A DNA stretch of 64,000 nucleotides from Flavobacterium quisquiliarum (GCF_019308285.1 NZ_WWEM01000020.1:305130-369129); one strand, 5' to 3'. Numbered from the stretch's first letter, positions 45,816 to 55,643 are shown. The notes: a model not told the origin generated them from the sequence alone. Numbers and translations: made by a program.

Positions 45816-47150
45816 ATGAACCATTCATCTGTAAAAATACTTGCCTTAATCGCATTTGGGGTTTTTGCTTCCGCGAATGCACAGACAAATGATGTGACCA
45901 CACCTTTGCATGCCATGCAGCCAGATTATGTAACGCCTTATGTAGTTCCAGAAAAAAATAATATTGAGGCCATTTTAAATCGGGTATATAATTTCCTTGA
46001 AGAAAATACCGCTTCAAAAGTTCTCAATGCAAGTGATAATTCAGAAGTAAAAGATTTCAAAAAAGCAAAAGGCAAACTTGTATTTTCTCCAGGCTCTTTC
46101 AGACTTACAAGTTATGAATGGGGCGTTACTTATGCCGGAATGCTTTTAGCGGCCGAAGCAACAGGAAAAAAAGAATATGCAGATTATGCCAATAAGAGAA
46201 TTAAATTAATAGCGGATCTTGCTGAAAATTTTAAAAGCGAAAATGTACAAGATTCGCCAATTCGAACCGTTTTAAAGCCGCATGCATTAGACGATGCTGG
46301 AGCGCTTTGTGCTGCTTTCATCAAAGCAAAAAAAGCAGGATTAAATGCAAATGTTGATCCTGTTATAAATAACTTCATTAAGTATATAAGCGAAAAAGAA
46401 TATCGTCTAAAAGATGGAACGCTGGCTAGAAACAGACCGCAAAATAATACACTTTGGCTGGATGATATGTTTATGAGTGTTCCAGCTTTAGCGCAAATGG
46501 GGAGTTATACAGGAGAAAAAAAATATTTTGATGATGCTGTAAAACAAGTCAATCAGTTTTCAGAAAGAATGTTTAATAGCCAGAAGGGAATTTATATGCA
46601 TGGCTGGGTAGAGTCAATGCAGACACACCCCGAGTTTCATTGGGCGAGAGCAAATGGATGGGCAGTGATGACCATGGTAGAATTATTGGAAGTACTTCCA
46701 AAAAATCATCCTGGATATCCTCAGGTTCTAGCGCAGCTTCAAAAGCATATTGCCGGACTTATGCAGTATCAAGACGGAACAGGTTTCTGGCATCAATTGC
46801 TGGATCGAAACGATTCTTATCTTGAAACTTCGGCAACTGCCATTTATGCGTATTCTATTGCAAGAGCAATCAACCGAGGATATGTGGATAAATTGGCCTA
46901 TGCACCTGCAGTTTTATTAGCATGGAATGCAGTAGCTTCCAAAGTAAATGAAAAAGGTCAGGTAGAAGGAACCTGCGTAGGAACTGGAATGGCATTTGAT
47001 CCCGCTTTTTATTATTACCGTCCTATAAACTTATTTGCGGCACACGGTTATGGGCCGGTTTTATTGGCTGGAGCCGAAATAATAACACTTTTAAAAAATA
47101 ATCAATTTGAAATGAATGACAGTTCTATTCAGTTGAAAATTAAGGGATAG
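45816..47150 (+). CDS. GH105/GH88-like unsaturated uronyl hydrolase (second copy)
   Basis: The protein has 444 residues from the ATG at 45816 (signal peptide ending ASANAQ). The (alpha/alpha)6 barrel shows NNTLWLDDMFMSVPALAQMG (catalytic Asp region), FHWARANGWAVMTMVELL, YQDGTGFWHQLLDRNDSYLETSATAIYAYSIARA and GMAFDPAFYYYRP. It resembles rhamnogalacturonyl hydrolases but is clearly diverged from the GH105 at 22269-23384, so the two likely differ in linkage or product size. It is part of the enzyme operon; a 108-bp gap with a hairpin precedes it. Confidence 0.83.
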   Translation: MNHSSVKILALIAFGVFASANAQTNDVTTPLHAMQPDYVTPYVVPEKNNIEAILNRVYNFLEENTASKVLNASDNSEVKDFKKAKGKLVFSPGSFRLTSYEWGVTYAGMLLAAEATGKKEYADYANKRIKLIADLAENFKSENVQDSPIRTVLKPHALDDAGALCAAFIKAKKAGLNANVDPVINNFIKYISEKEYRLKDGTLARNRPQNNTLWLDDMFMSVPALAQMGSYTGEKKYFDDAVKQVNQFSERMFNSQKGIYMHGWVESMQTHPEFHWARANGWAVMTMVELLEVLPKNHPGYPQVLAQLQKHIAGLMQYQDGTGFWHQLLDRNDSYLETSATAIYAYSIARAINRGYVDKLAYAPAVLLAWNAVASKVNEKGQVEGTCVGTGMAFDPAFYYYRPINLFAAHGYGPVLLAGAEIITLLKNNQFEMNDSSIQLKIKG

Positions 47151-47264
47151 AGAGTTATAAGTTATAGTTAAAGGTTATGCGGTATGTCTTTCGTAGTTTA
47201 TCGTTCTGATTTTTAAAACATAACTATAGTTTCAATTATGGGAAAGTTAATCAAAAGCAAACGG

Positions 47265-48605
47265 ATGAAATTCAAATCAATCTCAATTATATTTTTACTT
47301 TTTTTCTCGATGACAGCTTTTAGTCAGATTGGAAAACGCTTCCCATCTGAGAAAAAGATAATCAAAGATCCTGTAACGGGTGTTGATTTAATCTTTTTAA
47401 CTACGAAATCGGCAGGTGATTCTAAAACATATCCAACTCATCCACAATGGACAGCAGATGGCGAATGGCTTATTTTTAGAACAAAAAGGGCTAATGGCGA
47501 TGCAGTTGCAGTAAACGAAAAGTCAGGTGTGATGGTTCAGGTTACAGAAGGAGGTTACAGCGGTACTTTGTGTATGGCGCAAAAATCGATGAAATTGTAT
47601 TATATGCGCAAAGGCGAAGAAAATACAATGCAAATTGTAGAAGTAAATCTGGAAAACGTTTTTAAGGATAGTCAAACAGGAAAAATGAAAGCTGTTGAGG
47701 CTTATGAACGTATCTGCGGGATAACACCTTCAGAAATGGGTGCTTCTGGCGATATGGCTTTGGATGCTGATGAAGATCGTGTGTATTTTAGAATTGGAAG
47801 AGAAGAAGCAGCTAAACATTTAGATCCGAATGTTAAACTTGAAAAAAACTACGGTCCTAGAAATATGGGTGCCGGTCCTGGAGGTATTGGCAGTATGAAT
47901 ATAAAAACGGGAGAGTTGAAACATATAGTTTCGGTGCCGTTTCAGGTGGGGCATATTCAATCGAATATCTGGAATCCAGGAGAACTTGTTTTCTGCTGGG
48001 AAACTGGCGGTAAATCGCCTCAGCGCACTTGGACGGTTATGGCAGATGGAACAGGCTTAAGGCCTTTGTATCCTGAATCAGATTATGAATGGGTAACTCA
48101 CGAAGCGGTAATTTCTAAAGATGAGGTGGCAATGGCCATTATGGGACACCGAAAAATTGATATACAAAAAGAAACTCCAGTTGAAGTTACTGAAAGTTCG
48201 GAAATCAGAAATCCTGAGAATCCAGGACAGGAAAGTAATTGGGGAAATTCGGGAACTCGTGAGAAACCAACGGGTTTAGCCATAGTAAATTTGAGAACCC
48301 GCGAAATGATTATTGCTGGACAAACCAAAAGCGGCAGCGGATTATGGCACGTACACGGTTCCTCTGACGGAAGATGGGCTGTTGGAGATGATTTCTCCAG
48401 AAGTTTATATCTGATTGATCGTAAAACCAACGAAATGATAATGCTGACGACAGGTCATAAACAAACTGCTGCAGATCATGTGCATCCGACTTTTAACAGG
48501 GATGGAACTAAAATTCAAATTCAGTCAGCAATGCTTTCTGAGGATAACAGAACTTTAAATATCTGTATTGTAAATGTGCCTAAAGACTGGCTGAAGAGAA
48601 AATAG
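47265..48605 (+). CDS. PL22-like beta-propeller protein (putative oligouronate lyase)
   Basis: The protein has 446 residues from the ATG at 47265 (signal peptide ending MTAFSQ). Repeated WD40/TolB-like blades (HPQWTADGEWLIFRTKRANGD, SSDGRWAVGDDFS, HPTFNRDGTKIQIQSA) suggest a seven-bladed propeller. Histidine-bearing loops VGHIQSNIW, WVTHEAVIS, GLWHVHGSSDG and DHVHPTF resemble the metal-binding histidines of oligogalacturonate lyase (PL22). If so, it would split short galacturonate or rhamnose-uronate oligomers and feed the GH105 enzymes. PL22 enzymes are usually cytoplasmic, so an exported one is unusual. Another propeller lyase family is equally possible. Confidence 0.6.
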   Translation: MKFKSISIIFLLFFSMTAFSQIGKRFPSEKKIIKDPVTGVDLIFLTTKSAGDSKTYPTHPQWTADGEWLIFRTKRANGDAVAVNEKSGVMVQVTEGGYSGTLCMAQKSMKLYYMRKGEENTMQIVEVNLENVFKDSQTGKMKAVEAYERICGITPSEMGASGDMALDADEDRVYFRIGREEAAKHLDPNVKLEKNYGPRNMGAGPGGIGSMNIKTGELKHIVSVPFQVGHIQSNIWNPGELVFCWETGGKSPQRTWTVMADGTGLRPLYPESDYEWVTHEAVISKDEVAMAIMGHRKIDIQKETPVEVTESSEIRNPENPGQESNWGNSGTREKPTGLAIVNLRTREMIIAGQTKSGSGLWHVHGSSDGRWAVGDDFSRSLYLIDRKTNEMIMLTTGHKQTAADHVHPTFNRDGTKIQIQSAMLSEDNRTLNICIVNVPKDWLKRK

Positions 48606-48652
48606 CTTTATAAAAATTCCAAATTTTAAATCCAACTCAAAATATATAAACA

Positions 48653-50056
48653 ATGAAAAAAACAGTATTCTGGATTATTTTCTTTAGCAATATCATTATT
48701 TCTTCTGCTCAAAAGTTGGAGAGAATGGATGCTGTTTATTCTGGAGTACCATGGTTTGATCAAAACGGAAATATCGTTAGTGCACACGGCGCTTGTATTG
48801 TAAAAGAAAAAGAGACGTTTTATCTTTTTGGAGAAGCTCATTCTGATGACAGTAATGCATTTGCAGGATTTAATTGTTATTCGTCCAGAGATCTTTATAA
48901 TTGGAAGTTTGAAAGTGTGGCTTTGCCGTTGCAGAAAGAAGGAAAATTAGGTCCCAATCGTGTGGGAGAAAGAGTAAAAGTGATGAAATGTCCGAAGACA
49001 GCTGAGTATGTAATGTATATGCACGCCGACTCTCTGACCTATAAAGACCAGTTTGTAGGTTATGCTGTTTCAAAAAACATAGAAGGTCCGTATACATTTA
49101 AAGGCCCGCTTTTGTTTGAAGGAAAACCGATCAAAAAATGGGATATGGGAACTTTTCAAGACGATGATGGTTCGGGATATATCCTAATTCATGGAGGCGA
49201 AATCTACAAATTGAGTGATGATTATAAGTCGGTTACAGAAAAAGTGAACGAAAACATAACTACAGGTTTTGAGTCGCCAACGATGCTTAAAAAAGATAAT
49301 CTGTATTATTTTATTGGCTCGCATCTAACCAGCTGGGAACGAAATGACAATTATTATTACACTTCGAATTCAATTAAAGGCCCATGGGAATCATGTGGTT
49401 TAATCGCTCCCGAAGGAACATTGACATGGAATTCCCAGTCGACATTTGTTTTGCCTGTTAACGGAACAAAAACAACAAGTTATATATTTATGGGAGATCG
49501 TTGGTCTTTTCCAAAACAAGCCTCTTCGGCAACTTATGTCTGGCAGCCGCTTACTATTTCCGGAACTTCTTTAAAAATTCCAGAGTATCACGAAAGTTGG
49601 CAGATTGATGTACAGACTGGAATTGTGTCTGTACCAAAAAATGCAGACAAAATCTTAAAAAACACAGATTCAAAAATTAAATATTCTGGCAATTGGAATC
49701 ATGTTGTAAAAGAGAATAGGATTTCAGAAAGCAAATCAGATGATAGAAATGCTTCATTTTCGATACAATTTAAAGGACAGCAAATTGGCTTTTCGAGTTT
49801 CGTTGGCAGTGAAAATGGTTATGCCAAAGTTGTTTTGACAGATAAAGAAGGAAAAAACGTTACTAGCGCAATTGTTGATATGTATAGCAAAAGTGCAATT
49901 GAAACAACAGTTTACAAATCTCCAGTCTTAAAAAAAGGCAATTATGTCTTAACTGTTTATGGAACAGGAGAAAGACCAAATTGGTCAGACAAAAGAAAAT
50001 CAAATTACGGCAGTACAGGAAATTATATTTCTATAACCCAAATTGCCATTAGATAA
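48653..50056 (+). CDS. GH43 glycoside hydrolase with C-terminal beta-domain
   Basis: The 467-residue protein has a signal peptide ending IISSAQ. The five-bladed GH43 propeller (about 25-320) shows AHGACIVKEKETFYLFGE, GFNCYSSRDLYNWKFE, KWDMGTFQDDDGSGYILIHGG, GFESPTMLKKDNLYYFIGSHL and WNSQSTFVLP. This pattern fits the galactan/arabinogalactan-active GH43 subfamilies (24/34 type), so exo-beta-galactosidase on side chains is a reasonable expectation. A C-terminal beta-sandwich (about 340-467, WNHVVKENRISESKSDDRN) may bind sugar. Confidence 0.85.
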   Translation: MKKTVFWIIFFSNIIISSAQKLERMDAVYSGVPWFDQNGNIVSAHGACIVKEKETFYLFGEAHSDDSNAFAGFNCYSSRDLYNWKFESVALPLQKEGKLGPNRVGERVKVMKCPKTAEYVMYMHADSLTYKDQFVGYAVSKNIEGPYTFKGPLLFEGKPIKKWDMGTFQDDDGSGYILIHGGEIYKLSDDYKSVTEKVNENITTGFESPTMLKKDNLYYFIGSHLTSWERNDNYYYTSNSIKGPWESCGLIAPEGTLTWNSQSTFVLPVNGTKTTSYIFMGDRWSFPKQASSATYVWQPLTISGTSLKIPEYHESWQIDVQTGIVSVPKNADKILKNTDSKIKYSGNWNHVVKENRISESKSDDRNASFSIQFKGQQIGFSSFVGSENGYAKVVLTDKEGKNVTSAIVDMYSKSAIETTVYKSPVLKKGNYVLTVYGTGERPNWSDKRKSNYGSTGNYISITQIAIR

Positions 50057-50076
50057 TAAAACAAAAATAAGGTACA

Positions 50077-51405
50077 ATGAAAAAGTTTTTCACTTTAATT
50101 TTTTGCATTTTAGGAATGGTTCAAAATGCATCTTCACAAAAATACAGCAATGATAAATTTCCCGATGGAAGTGAAATTACGCCATGGTTTAAAGATTATA
50201 CCAAACTGGAGCTTAAAAGTCTAGGTAAACAATATAAAATTACAGACCATGGAGTGGGAACTGACAGTACTAAAATACAAACAGCTGCCATTCAGAAGGT
50301 AATTGACAAAGCAGCCACAAACGGTGGTGGCGTAATTGTAATTCCAAAAGGAGTTTTCCTGAGTGGCGCTTTATTTTTTAAACCTAAGACTAAATTATAT
50401 GTCAGTGAAGGAGGTGTCTTGAAAGGTTCAGATAATATCGCTGATTTTCCTATTATGGCTTCCAGAATGGAAGGGCAGAATCTGGATTATTTCCCGGCTG
50501 TAGTCAATGCTTACGGAGTAGATAATTTTTCAATTTCAGGAAAAGGAACGATTAACGGAAACGGAAAAAAATACTGGGATGCTTTTTGGGCGCGTCGTAA
50601 AGAAAATCCAAAATGCACCAATCTGGAAGTTTCGAGACCTAGATTGGTATTTGTGTGGAATTCGAATAATGTGCAGTTTCAGGATGTAAAATTGATTAAT
50701 TCTGGTTTTTGGACGAATCACTTTTACAAATGCAATAATGTTAAACTGCTCGATTTGTATATTTTTTCGCCACATCTTAAAGATAAAGCTCCAAGTACGG
50801 ATGCTATTGATGTGGATATCTGTACCAATTTTTTAGTAAAAGGCTGTTATATGTCGGTTAATGATGATGCTGTGGCGCTTAAAGGCGGAAAAGGCCCTTA
50901 TGCAGACCAAGACCTGAACAATGGAGCCAACAAAAATATTATTATCGAAGACTGTAATTTCGGATTCTGTCATTCGGCTTTGACTAACGGAAGCGAGGCA
51001 ATCCACAATAGAAATGTAATTATGCGCAATTGTAAAATTGACGGCGCTTCAAGATTATTATGGTTGAAAATGAGACCTGATACACCGCAACGTTACGAAT
51101 ATATCAGAGTTGAAGATATTAAAGGAGAAGCCAAAACGGGATTAGCTGTTTTTGCCTGGAAACAATTCTTTGATTTGAAAGGACGCCCAGATATTCCGCT
51201 TTCGTACGGCGATAATGTAACTATGAAAAACATCGAATTGAAATGCGATACTTTTTACGGAGTAGAAAACGACCCAAATGTTCGTTTGTCTAATTTCACT
51301 TTCGAAAATATAAATGTAGAATCAGTAAAAACAAATATTGACAAGAGTTTGATAAATGGTGTGACGTTTAACAATGTTTATTTAAATAACAAATTGGTTG
51401 AGTAA
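50077..51405 (+). CDS. GH28 polygalacturonase / rhamnogalacturonan hydrolase
   Basis: The 442-residue protein has a signal peptide ending ASSQ. The parallel beta-helix shows the GH28 catalytic set: STDAIDVDIC (Asp, about residue 240), VNDDAVALKGG (Asp pair, about 262), CHSALTNGSEA (His region, usually GHG, about 297) and RLLWLKMRPD (R-x-K-like region). The altered His motif is one I associate with exo-acting or rhamnogalacturonan-type members more than with plain endopolygalacturonases, so cleavage at galacturonate in the RG-I backbone is likely. It lies 21 bp behind GH43. Confidence 0.88.
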   Translation: MKKFFTLIFCILGMVQNASSQKYSNDKFPDGSEITPWFKDYTKLELKSLGKQYKITDHGVGTDSTKIQTAAIQKVIDKAATNGGGVIVIPKGVFLSGALFFKPKTKLYVSEGGVLKGSDNIADFPIMASRMEGQNLDYFPAVVNAYGVDNFSISGKGTINGNGKKYWDAFWARRKENPKCTNLEVSRPRLVFVWNSNNVQFQDVKLINSGFWTNHFYKCNNVKLLDLYIFSPHLKDKAPSTDAIDVDICTNFLVKGCYMSVNDDAVALKGGKGPYADQDLNNGANKNIIIEDCNFGFCHSALTNGSEAIHNRNVIMRNCKIDGASRLLWLKMRPDTPQRYEYIRVEDIKGEAKTGLAVFAWKQFFDLKGRPDIPLSYGDNVTMKNIELKCDTFYGVENDPNVRLSNFTFENINVESVKTNIDKSLINGVTFNNVYLNNKLVE

Positions 51406-51409
51406 TTAG

Positions 51410-51510
51410 GTGCAAAGTAACAGAGAAACAAAAAGACAAAGGTTTTTAACTGCCGAATTCTCTAATTTAAAAAAATGACTTTGTGCCTTAGTGCCTTTGT
51501 GGCAAAAGAA
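51410..51510. repeat. GTGCCTTTGTGGC-type intergenic repeat
   Basis: The segment begins GGTGCAAAGTAACAGAG and ends CTTTGTGCCTTAGTGCCTTTGTGGC. The two ends can partly pair. It fills the space between GH28 and GH115 and belongs with the other palindromic elements at 54028-54095 and 55685-55788 in style, not in exact sequence. Confidence 0.45.
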
Positions 51511-51517
51511 AATAAAA

Positions 51518-53959
51518 ATGAAGAAAATACTAACCTTAATTTTCGCAATAACAGCTTTAAATTGCTTTAGTCAGAATGAAGAATCAGTGCAGTTTTTAAT
51601 TGCAGATTCCAATCATGCAGTAAACATTTTCATTGACAAAAACACGGATTCGCTGATTGTCTGGGCTGTAAACGAACTAGCAGACGATATTAAGGAAATA
51701 ACAGGAAAACGTCCTGAAATTGTTACTACAAATAAGGTTTCAAAAAAGGGAATTTATGTTGGTCAGATTTCTTCAAAATTATTTCAATCCAAAAACAATC
51801 AAAAAGAGTTAGAAAATCAGTGGGAAAAATTATCAATTAAAAAAGAAAAAGATAATCTTCTCATTGTTGGTTCAGATGTTAGAGGAACTGTTTATGCAGT
51901 TTTTGAAATTGCCGAACGTCTCGGAATTTCTCCGTGGAAATGGTGGGCAGATGTTCATCCGTTAAAAAAAGAAAATCTTTCGTTGTATCTTCCATCAAAA
52001 GGAATTGTTGAAGCTCCATCTGTACAATATCGAGGTATTTTTCTAAATGACGAAGACTGGGGATTACAGCCTTGGGCAGCTAAAACTTTTGAGCCAGAAA
52101 CAGGAGATATCGGCCCTAAAACCTATGAGAAAATTTTTCAGTTACTCCTGCGTCTAAAAGCGAATACAATTTGGCCTGCTATGCATCCGTCTACAAGAGG
52201 TTTTTTTACCCTTTCGGGGAATAAGGAAATGGCACAGCAATATCGAATTGTGATTGGTTCTTCTCATGCCGAGCCGATGCTGAGAAACAATGTTGACGAA
52301 TGGAAACCGAAAATTTACGGCGATTACAACTATTTTACGAATAAATCTCAGGTCGATAAATATTGGCAGGAGCGATTGGATGAATTAAAATCGGCTCAAA
52401 ATGAAACAATTATGACCTTAGGAATGCGTGGTGTTCATGATAGTAAAATGGAAGGCGCAAAAGATTTAAAGGAATCGATTGCAATGGTGGAAAAGATTAT
52501 TCTAAACCAGCGTGAGATGCTTTCAAACACTTTTAAAAAACCGCTTTCAGCCATTCCACAGGCTTTTGTTCCATATAAGGAAGTACTGGAATTATATGAT
52601 AATGGACTCAAAGTTCCAGACGATATAACGCTTGTTTGGCCCGATGATAATTACGGTTACATTCGTCGTTTGAGCAGTCTAGAAGAACAAAAGCGAACAG
52701 GAGGAAGTGGTGTGTATTATCACATTAGTTATTGGGGACGTCCTCACGATTATCTTTGGTTGAGCACCACACAGCCGGGTTTGATTTGGTACGAAATGAC
52801 AAAAGCCTATCAAAATGGAGCAAAAAAAATGTGGATTGTAAATGTTGGAGATATCAAACCAGCAGAATACGATACTGAGTTTTTTCTGGACTTAGCTTGG
52901 AATGTCAACAGCATCAAATCGGATGGAATTGATGAATATCTGAAAAACTGGATGGCAAGAGAATTTTCTGCTGCAGTAAGTCAAGAGTCGGCATTGATTA
53001 TGAAAGAATATTACCGTTTGGCAATGCTCAGAAAGCCTGAATATATGGGATGGAGCCAGACGGAGCCAACAACTCCCGTTAAATTTTCTGATTTTTCTGA
53101 AGAAGAATCCTTAAACCGAATAAAAGCTTATGAAAATATAGTCCAAAAAATAGACGAACTGGAAAAGCTTATTCCCGAAGAAAGAAAAGACGCGTGGTTT
53201 CAATTGATGGTTTATCCTGTTAAAGGTGCTGCTTATATGAATTACAAATTTTTGTATTGGAATTTAGCAGCTACGATTTCAGATGTAACTCAAAAAGAAA
53301 AGTATAATACTTTGGCCACTCAGGCTTTTGAGAAAATTCAGGAATTGACTCGTTTTTATAATGAAAAAGTAAGCAATGGCAAGTGGAATTATATGATGTC
53401 AATGCAGCCAAGAAAACTGCCCGTTTTTGAAGCAGTTAAAAAGACTGAAAATTCTAAGGAAAAGTCAAGAAAAATAACAGATAGAATTTACATTCAAGCA
53501 AATCAATTTACTTCTAAAAATGACACAGAAAATTATCAATGGAAAACAATTCAAGGTTTAGGATATAGTAATAATGCAGTGACTTTATTTCCGTTTACGC
53601 AACGTTATTTTAAAAATGAAAAACCGTCTGTTTCTTATGAATTTGAAATTGGAAAATCAGGCGATTATGAAATTGAAGTACGTCTGCTTCCAACACATTC
53701 CAATAATTTTGACCATGAAATCGGAATTCAAGTAGACGGAAAAGGCACGGAATTCTTTAAAATAAATACCAAAGACCGGGATAAAACCTGGAAAGAAAAT
53801 GTGCTTAGAAACAGTGCAATTGTAAAAATTCCAGCCTCAAATCTTTCAAAAGGAAAACATATTGTTAAGATTGAAGTCAATCAAACCGGAATTGTACTCG
53901 ACCAATTAGCAGTTTACTTAGCTGCCGAAGGAGGAACTTATGAAATTCCGTTGAAATAA
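51518..53959 (+). CDS. GH115 alpha-glucuronidase-like enzyme
   Basis: The protein has 813 residues from the ATG at 51518 (signal peptide ending NCFSQ); a GTG start at 51491 is not needed. GH115 features: N-terminal domain with GSDVRGTVYAVFEIAERLGISPWKWWADV, YRGIFLNDEDWGLQPWA, LLLRLKANTIWPAMHP, IGSSHAEPMLRN, LGMRGVHDSKMEG and TLVWPDDNYGYIRRLS. A C-terminal beta-sandwich extends from about 660 to 813. Known GH115 enzymes remove (methyl)glucuronic acid from xylan or arabinogalactan; here, glucuronic acid branches on pectic side chains are the likely target. It is the last gene of the operon. Confidence 0.9.
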   Translation: MKKILTLIFAITALNCFSQNEESVQFLIADSNHAVNIFIDKNTDSLIVWAVNELADDIKEITGKRPEIVTTNKVSKKGIYVGQISSKLFQSKNNQKELENQWEKLSIKKEKDNLLIVGSDVRGTVYAVFEIAERLGISPWKWWADVHPLKKENLSLYLPSKGIVEAPSVQYRGIFLNDEDWGLQPWAAKTFEPETGDIGPKTYEKIFQLLLRLKANTIWPAMHPSTRGFFTLSGNKEMAQQYRIVIGSSHAEPMLRNNVDEWKPKIYGDYNYFTNKSQVDKYWQERLDELKSAQNETIMTLGMRGVHDSKMEGAKDLKESIAMVEKIILNQREMLSNTFKKPLSAIPQAFVPYKEVLELYDNGLKVPDDITLVWPDDNYGYIRRLSSLEEQKRTGGSGVYYHISYWGRPHDYLWLSTTQPGLIWYEMTKAYQNGAKKMWIVNVGDIKPAEYDTEFFLDLAWNVNSIKSDGIDEYLKNWMAREFSAAVSQESALIMKEYYRLAMLRKPEYMGWSQTEPTTPVKFSDFSEEESLNRIKAYENIVQKIDELEKLIPEERKDAWFQLMVYPVKGAAYMNYKFLYWNLAATISDVTQKEKYNTLATQAFEKIQELTRFYNEKVSNGKWNYMMSMQPRKLPVFEAVKKTENSKEKSRKITDRIYIQANQFTSKNDTENYQWKTIQGLGYSNNAVTLFPFTQRYFKNEKPSVSYEFEIGKSGDYEIEVRLLPTHSNNFDHEIGIQVDGKGTEFFKINTKDRDKTWKENVLRNSAIVKIPASNLSKGKHIVKIEVNQTGIVLDQLAVYLAAEGGTYEIPLK

Positions 53960-54027
53960 AATGGATTGGTCTAAAAAGTAGTTTGAAAGTACTTGTTTTT
54001 TATGATTAGCTTTACTTATAAAAAAAA

Positions 54028-54095
54028 TATAACCACAAATTACACAAATTTTCGCAAATTAATTTGTGAGAATTTGTGCAATTTGCGGTTAAAAA
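54028..54095. repeat. Palindromic intergenic element between convergent genes
   Basis: The left arm begins AACCACAAATTACACAAATT and the right arm ends AATTTGTGCAATTTGCGGTT; they pair imperfectly over almost their full length. It lies between the GH115 stop and the CE12 stop and may act as a two-way terminator. Confidence 0.6.
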
Positions 54096-54134
54096 TAAGT
54101 TTTCAACCTTAACGACTTCAAGTCCATAATTGCT

Positions 54135-55643
54135 TTATTTAGGGATTTCAATATAATCCCTCAAATTACAGTTTTTTAATTTTTGAATGCTTTCAGCTAC
54201 AGTAAGTGCATTCAACTGTGCACCTTCCAAACCGGTATGCGTGTGGTCTTTTGGGAAAAAAGTTTTTACTTTTTCTTTTCCGAGCAACTCATATCTTTGC
54301 GCCACAATTTCATTTAAATCAATATAAAGAACATCTTGTTTTTCTGCCGCAATTTTAGACCAATTGCCATAAGTATCAGTTCTTCGTTCTACTTTATCAT
54401 TTGGCCATTCATTACGTGGAGTCTGGCTCAAGACTATCGGAATGGCACCTTTTTCTTTGGCTTCGCGAATGAATTTCTCCATATACCAGCCAAAAGTATG
54501 TACAGTTTCTTTAGTGCCGTCTGGACGGGTAACTTCTTGTGTTTCTTCGCCGTTTCCTTTTAAAGAGCCTCTGAATTTTTCTTTATCAATATCGCCAGCA
54601 TCATTATGTCCAAACTGAATTAGAATGAAATTTCCAGGTTCCAGCTGGTTTTTGACTTCACTCCATAAACCTTCATAATCGAAAGTTCTGGTACTTCTGC
54701 CGCCGCGTGCTTTGTTGATAACTTCAATTCTGGTCGTATCGCAATATTGAGGAAATGGAACTCCCCAGCCAACGGCATCAGGATTATTGTTATTGTTTGC
54801 CATAGTCGAATCGCCAATCAGAAAGACTTTTTTCTTGGCAGGAAGTACAATTTTTGGATTATCTAAAATGTATTTTTTTAATGAATTTTTACTGTTTTTC
54901 AATTCATCAATAATAACAGAAGCCGAAAGCACAGCTCCTTTTGCTGATGTATGGGTATGGTCTTTTTTATAGAAATAAGTGCCGGTAATTTTTGTTTCGC
55001 CAAATTTTTCCATTTCAAGAGCCATTTTTTCGTTCAGGTTGATAAAAGTTACCTTTTCCTTTTCAGCAATCTGTTTGGCCCATAATCCGTATGATGTGTC
55101 ATTTCGAGGTACTTTTCCATTCTGCCAGTCATTGCGCGGAATTGGAGAGCAAATAATCGGAATTGCACCTTTTGATTTCGCTTCACGAACTACTTTCTGA
55201 ATATACCAGCCATAAGTATGTACAATTTCATGTTTTTTGGTTAAGATATTGTCGATTTCTTGGGTTTCAGAACCAATTCCTTTAATGGTGCCTCTTGCGC
55301 GGAGACTGTCATTTACAGGGCCATTGTCATTGTGTCCAAACTGAATCAGAACATAATCTCCTTTTTTTAGTTTATTTAAAACCGCTGTCCACAATCCTTT
55401 ATCTTGAAATGTACGGCTGCTGGTGCCTCCCAAAGCATGGTTTTCAATCTTGATTTTTGTCGTATCGAGATATTGCCCAATGAAATCTCCCCAACCCCAA
55501 AGACCTCCGGCTCCATCTCCTTTTCCATTTTTTACAGTCGAATCTCCAACCATAAAAAGAGTAGGTCTGTTGTCTTGTTTTGATGTAAAATTGAAAAATA
55601 ATACAGCCAAAAGTAATGCAGTAAGTATTTTAAATAATTTCAT
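54135..55643 (-). CDS. Tandem two-domain CE12 rhamnogalacturonan acetylesterase
   Basis: The 502-residue exported protein is made of two SGNH/GDSL domains of the CE12 (RGAE/YesT) type. Domain 1 (about 25-255): GDSTVKNGKGDGAGG, GGTSSRTF, IQFGHNDNGP, DHTHTSAKGA. Domain 2 (about 270-495): GDSTMANNNNNPDAVG, GGRSTRTF, IQFGHNDAGD, DHTHTGLEGA. Both catalytic Ser-Asp-His sets and both oxyanion Gly/Asn motifs are intact, so both halves should be active. It removes acetyl groups from galacturonate of rhamnogalacturonan. It is probably the last gene of the CE12-GH2-CE12 operon despite a 170-bp gap filled by a palindromic repeat. Confidence 0.9.
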   Translation of the reverse strand: MKLFKILTALLLAVLFFNFTSKQDNRPTLFMVGDSTVKNGKGDGAGGLWGWGDFIGQYLDTTKIKIENHALGGTSSRTFQDKGLWTAVLNKLKKGDYVLIQFGHNDNGPVNDSLRARGTIKGIGSETQEIDNILTKKHEIVHTYGWYIQKVVREAKSKGAIPIICSPIPRNDWQNGKVPRNDTSYGLWAKQIAEKEKVTFINLNEKMALEMEKFGETKITGTYFYKKDHTHTSAKGAVLSASVIIDELKNSKNSLKKYILDNPKIVLPAKKKVFLIGDSTMANNNNNPDAVGWGVPFPQYCDTTRIEVINKARGGRSTRTFDYEGLWSEVKNQLEPGNFILIQFGHNDAGDIDKEKFRGSLKGNGEETQEVTRPDGTKETVHTFGWYMEKFIREAKEKGAIPIVLSQTPRNEWPNDKVERRTDTYGNWSKIAAEKQDVLYIDLNEIVAQRYELLGKEKVKTFFPKDHTHTGLEGAQLNALTVAESIQKLKNCNLRDYIEIPK

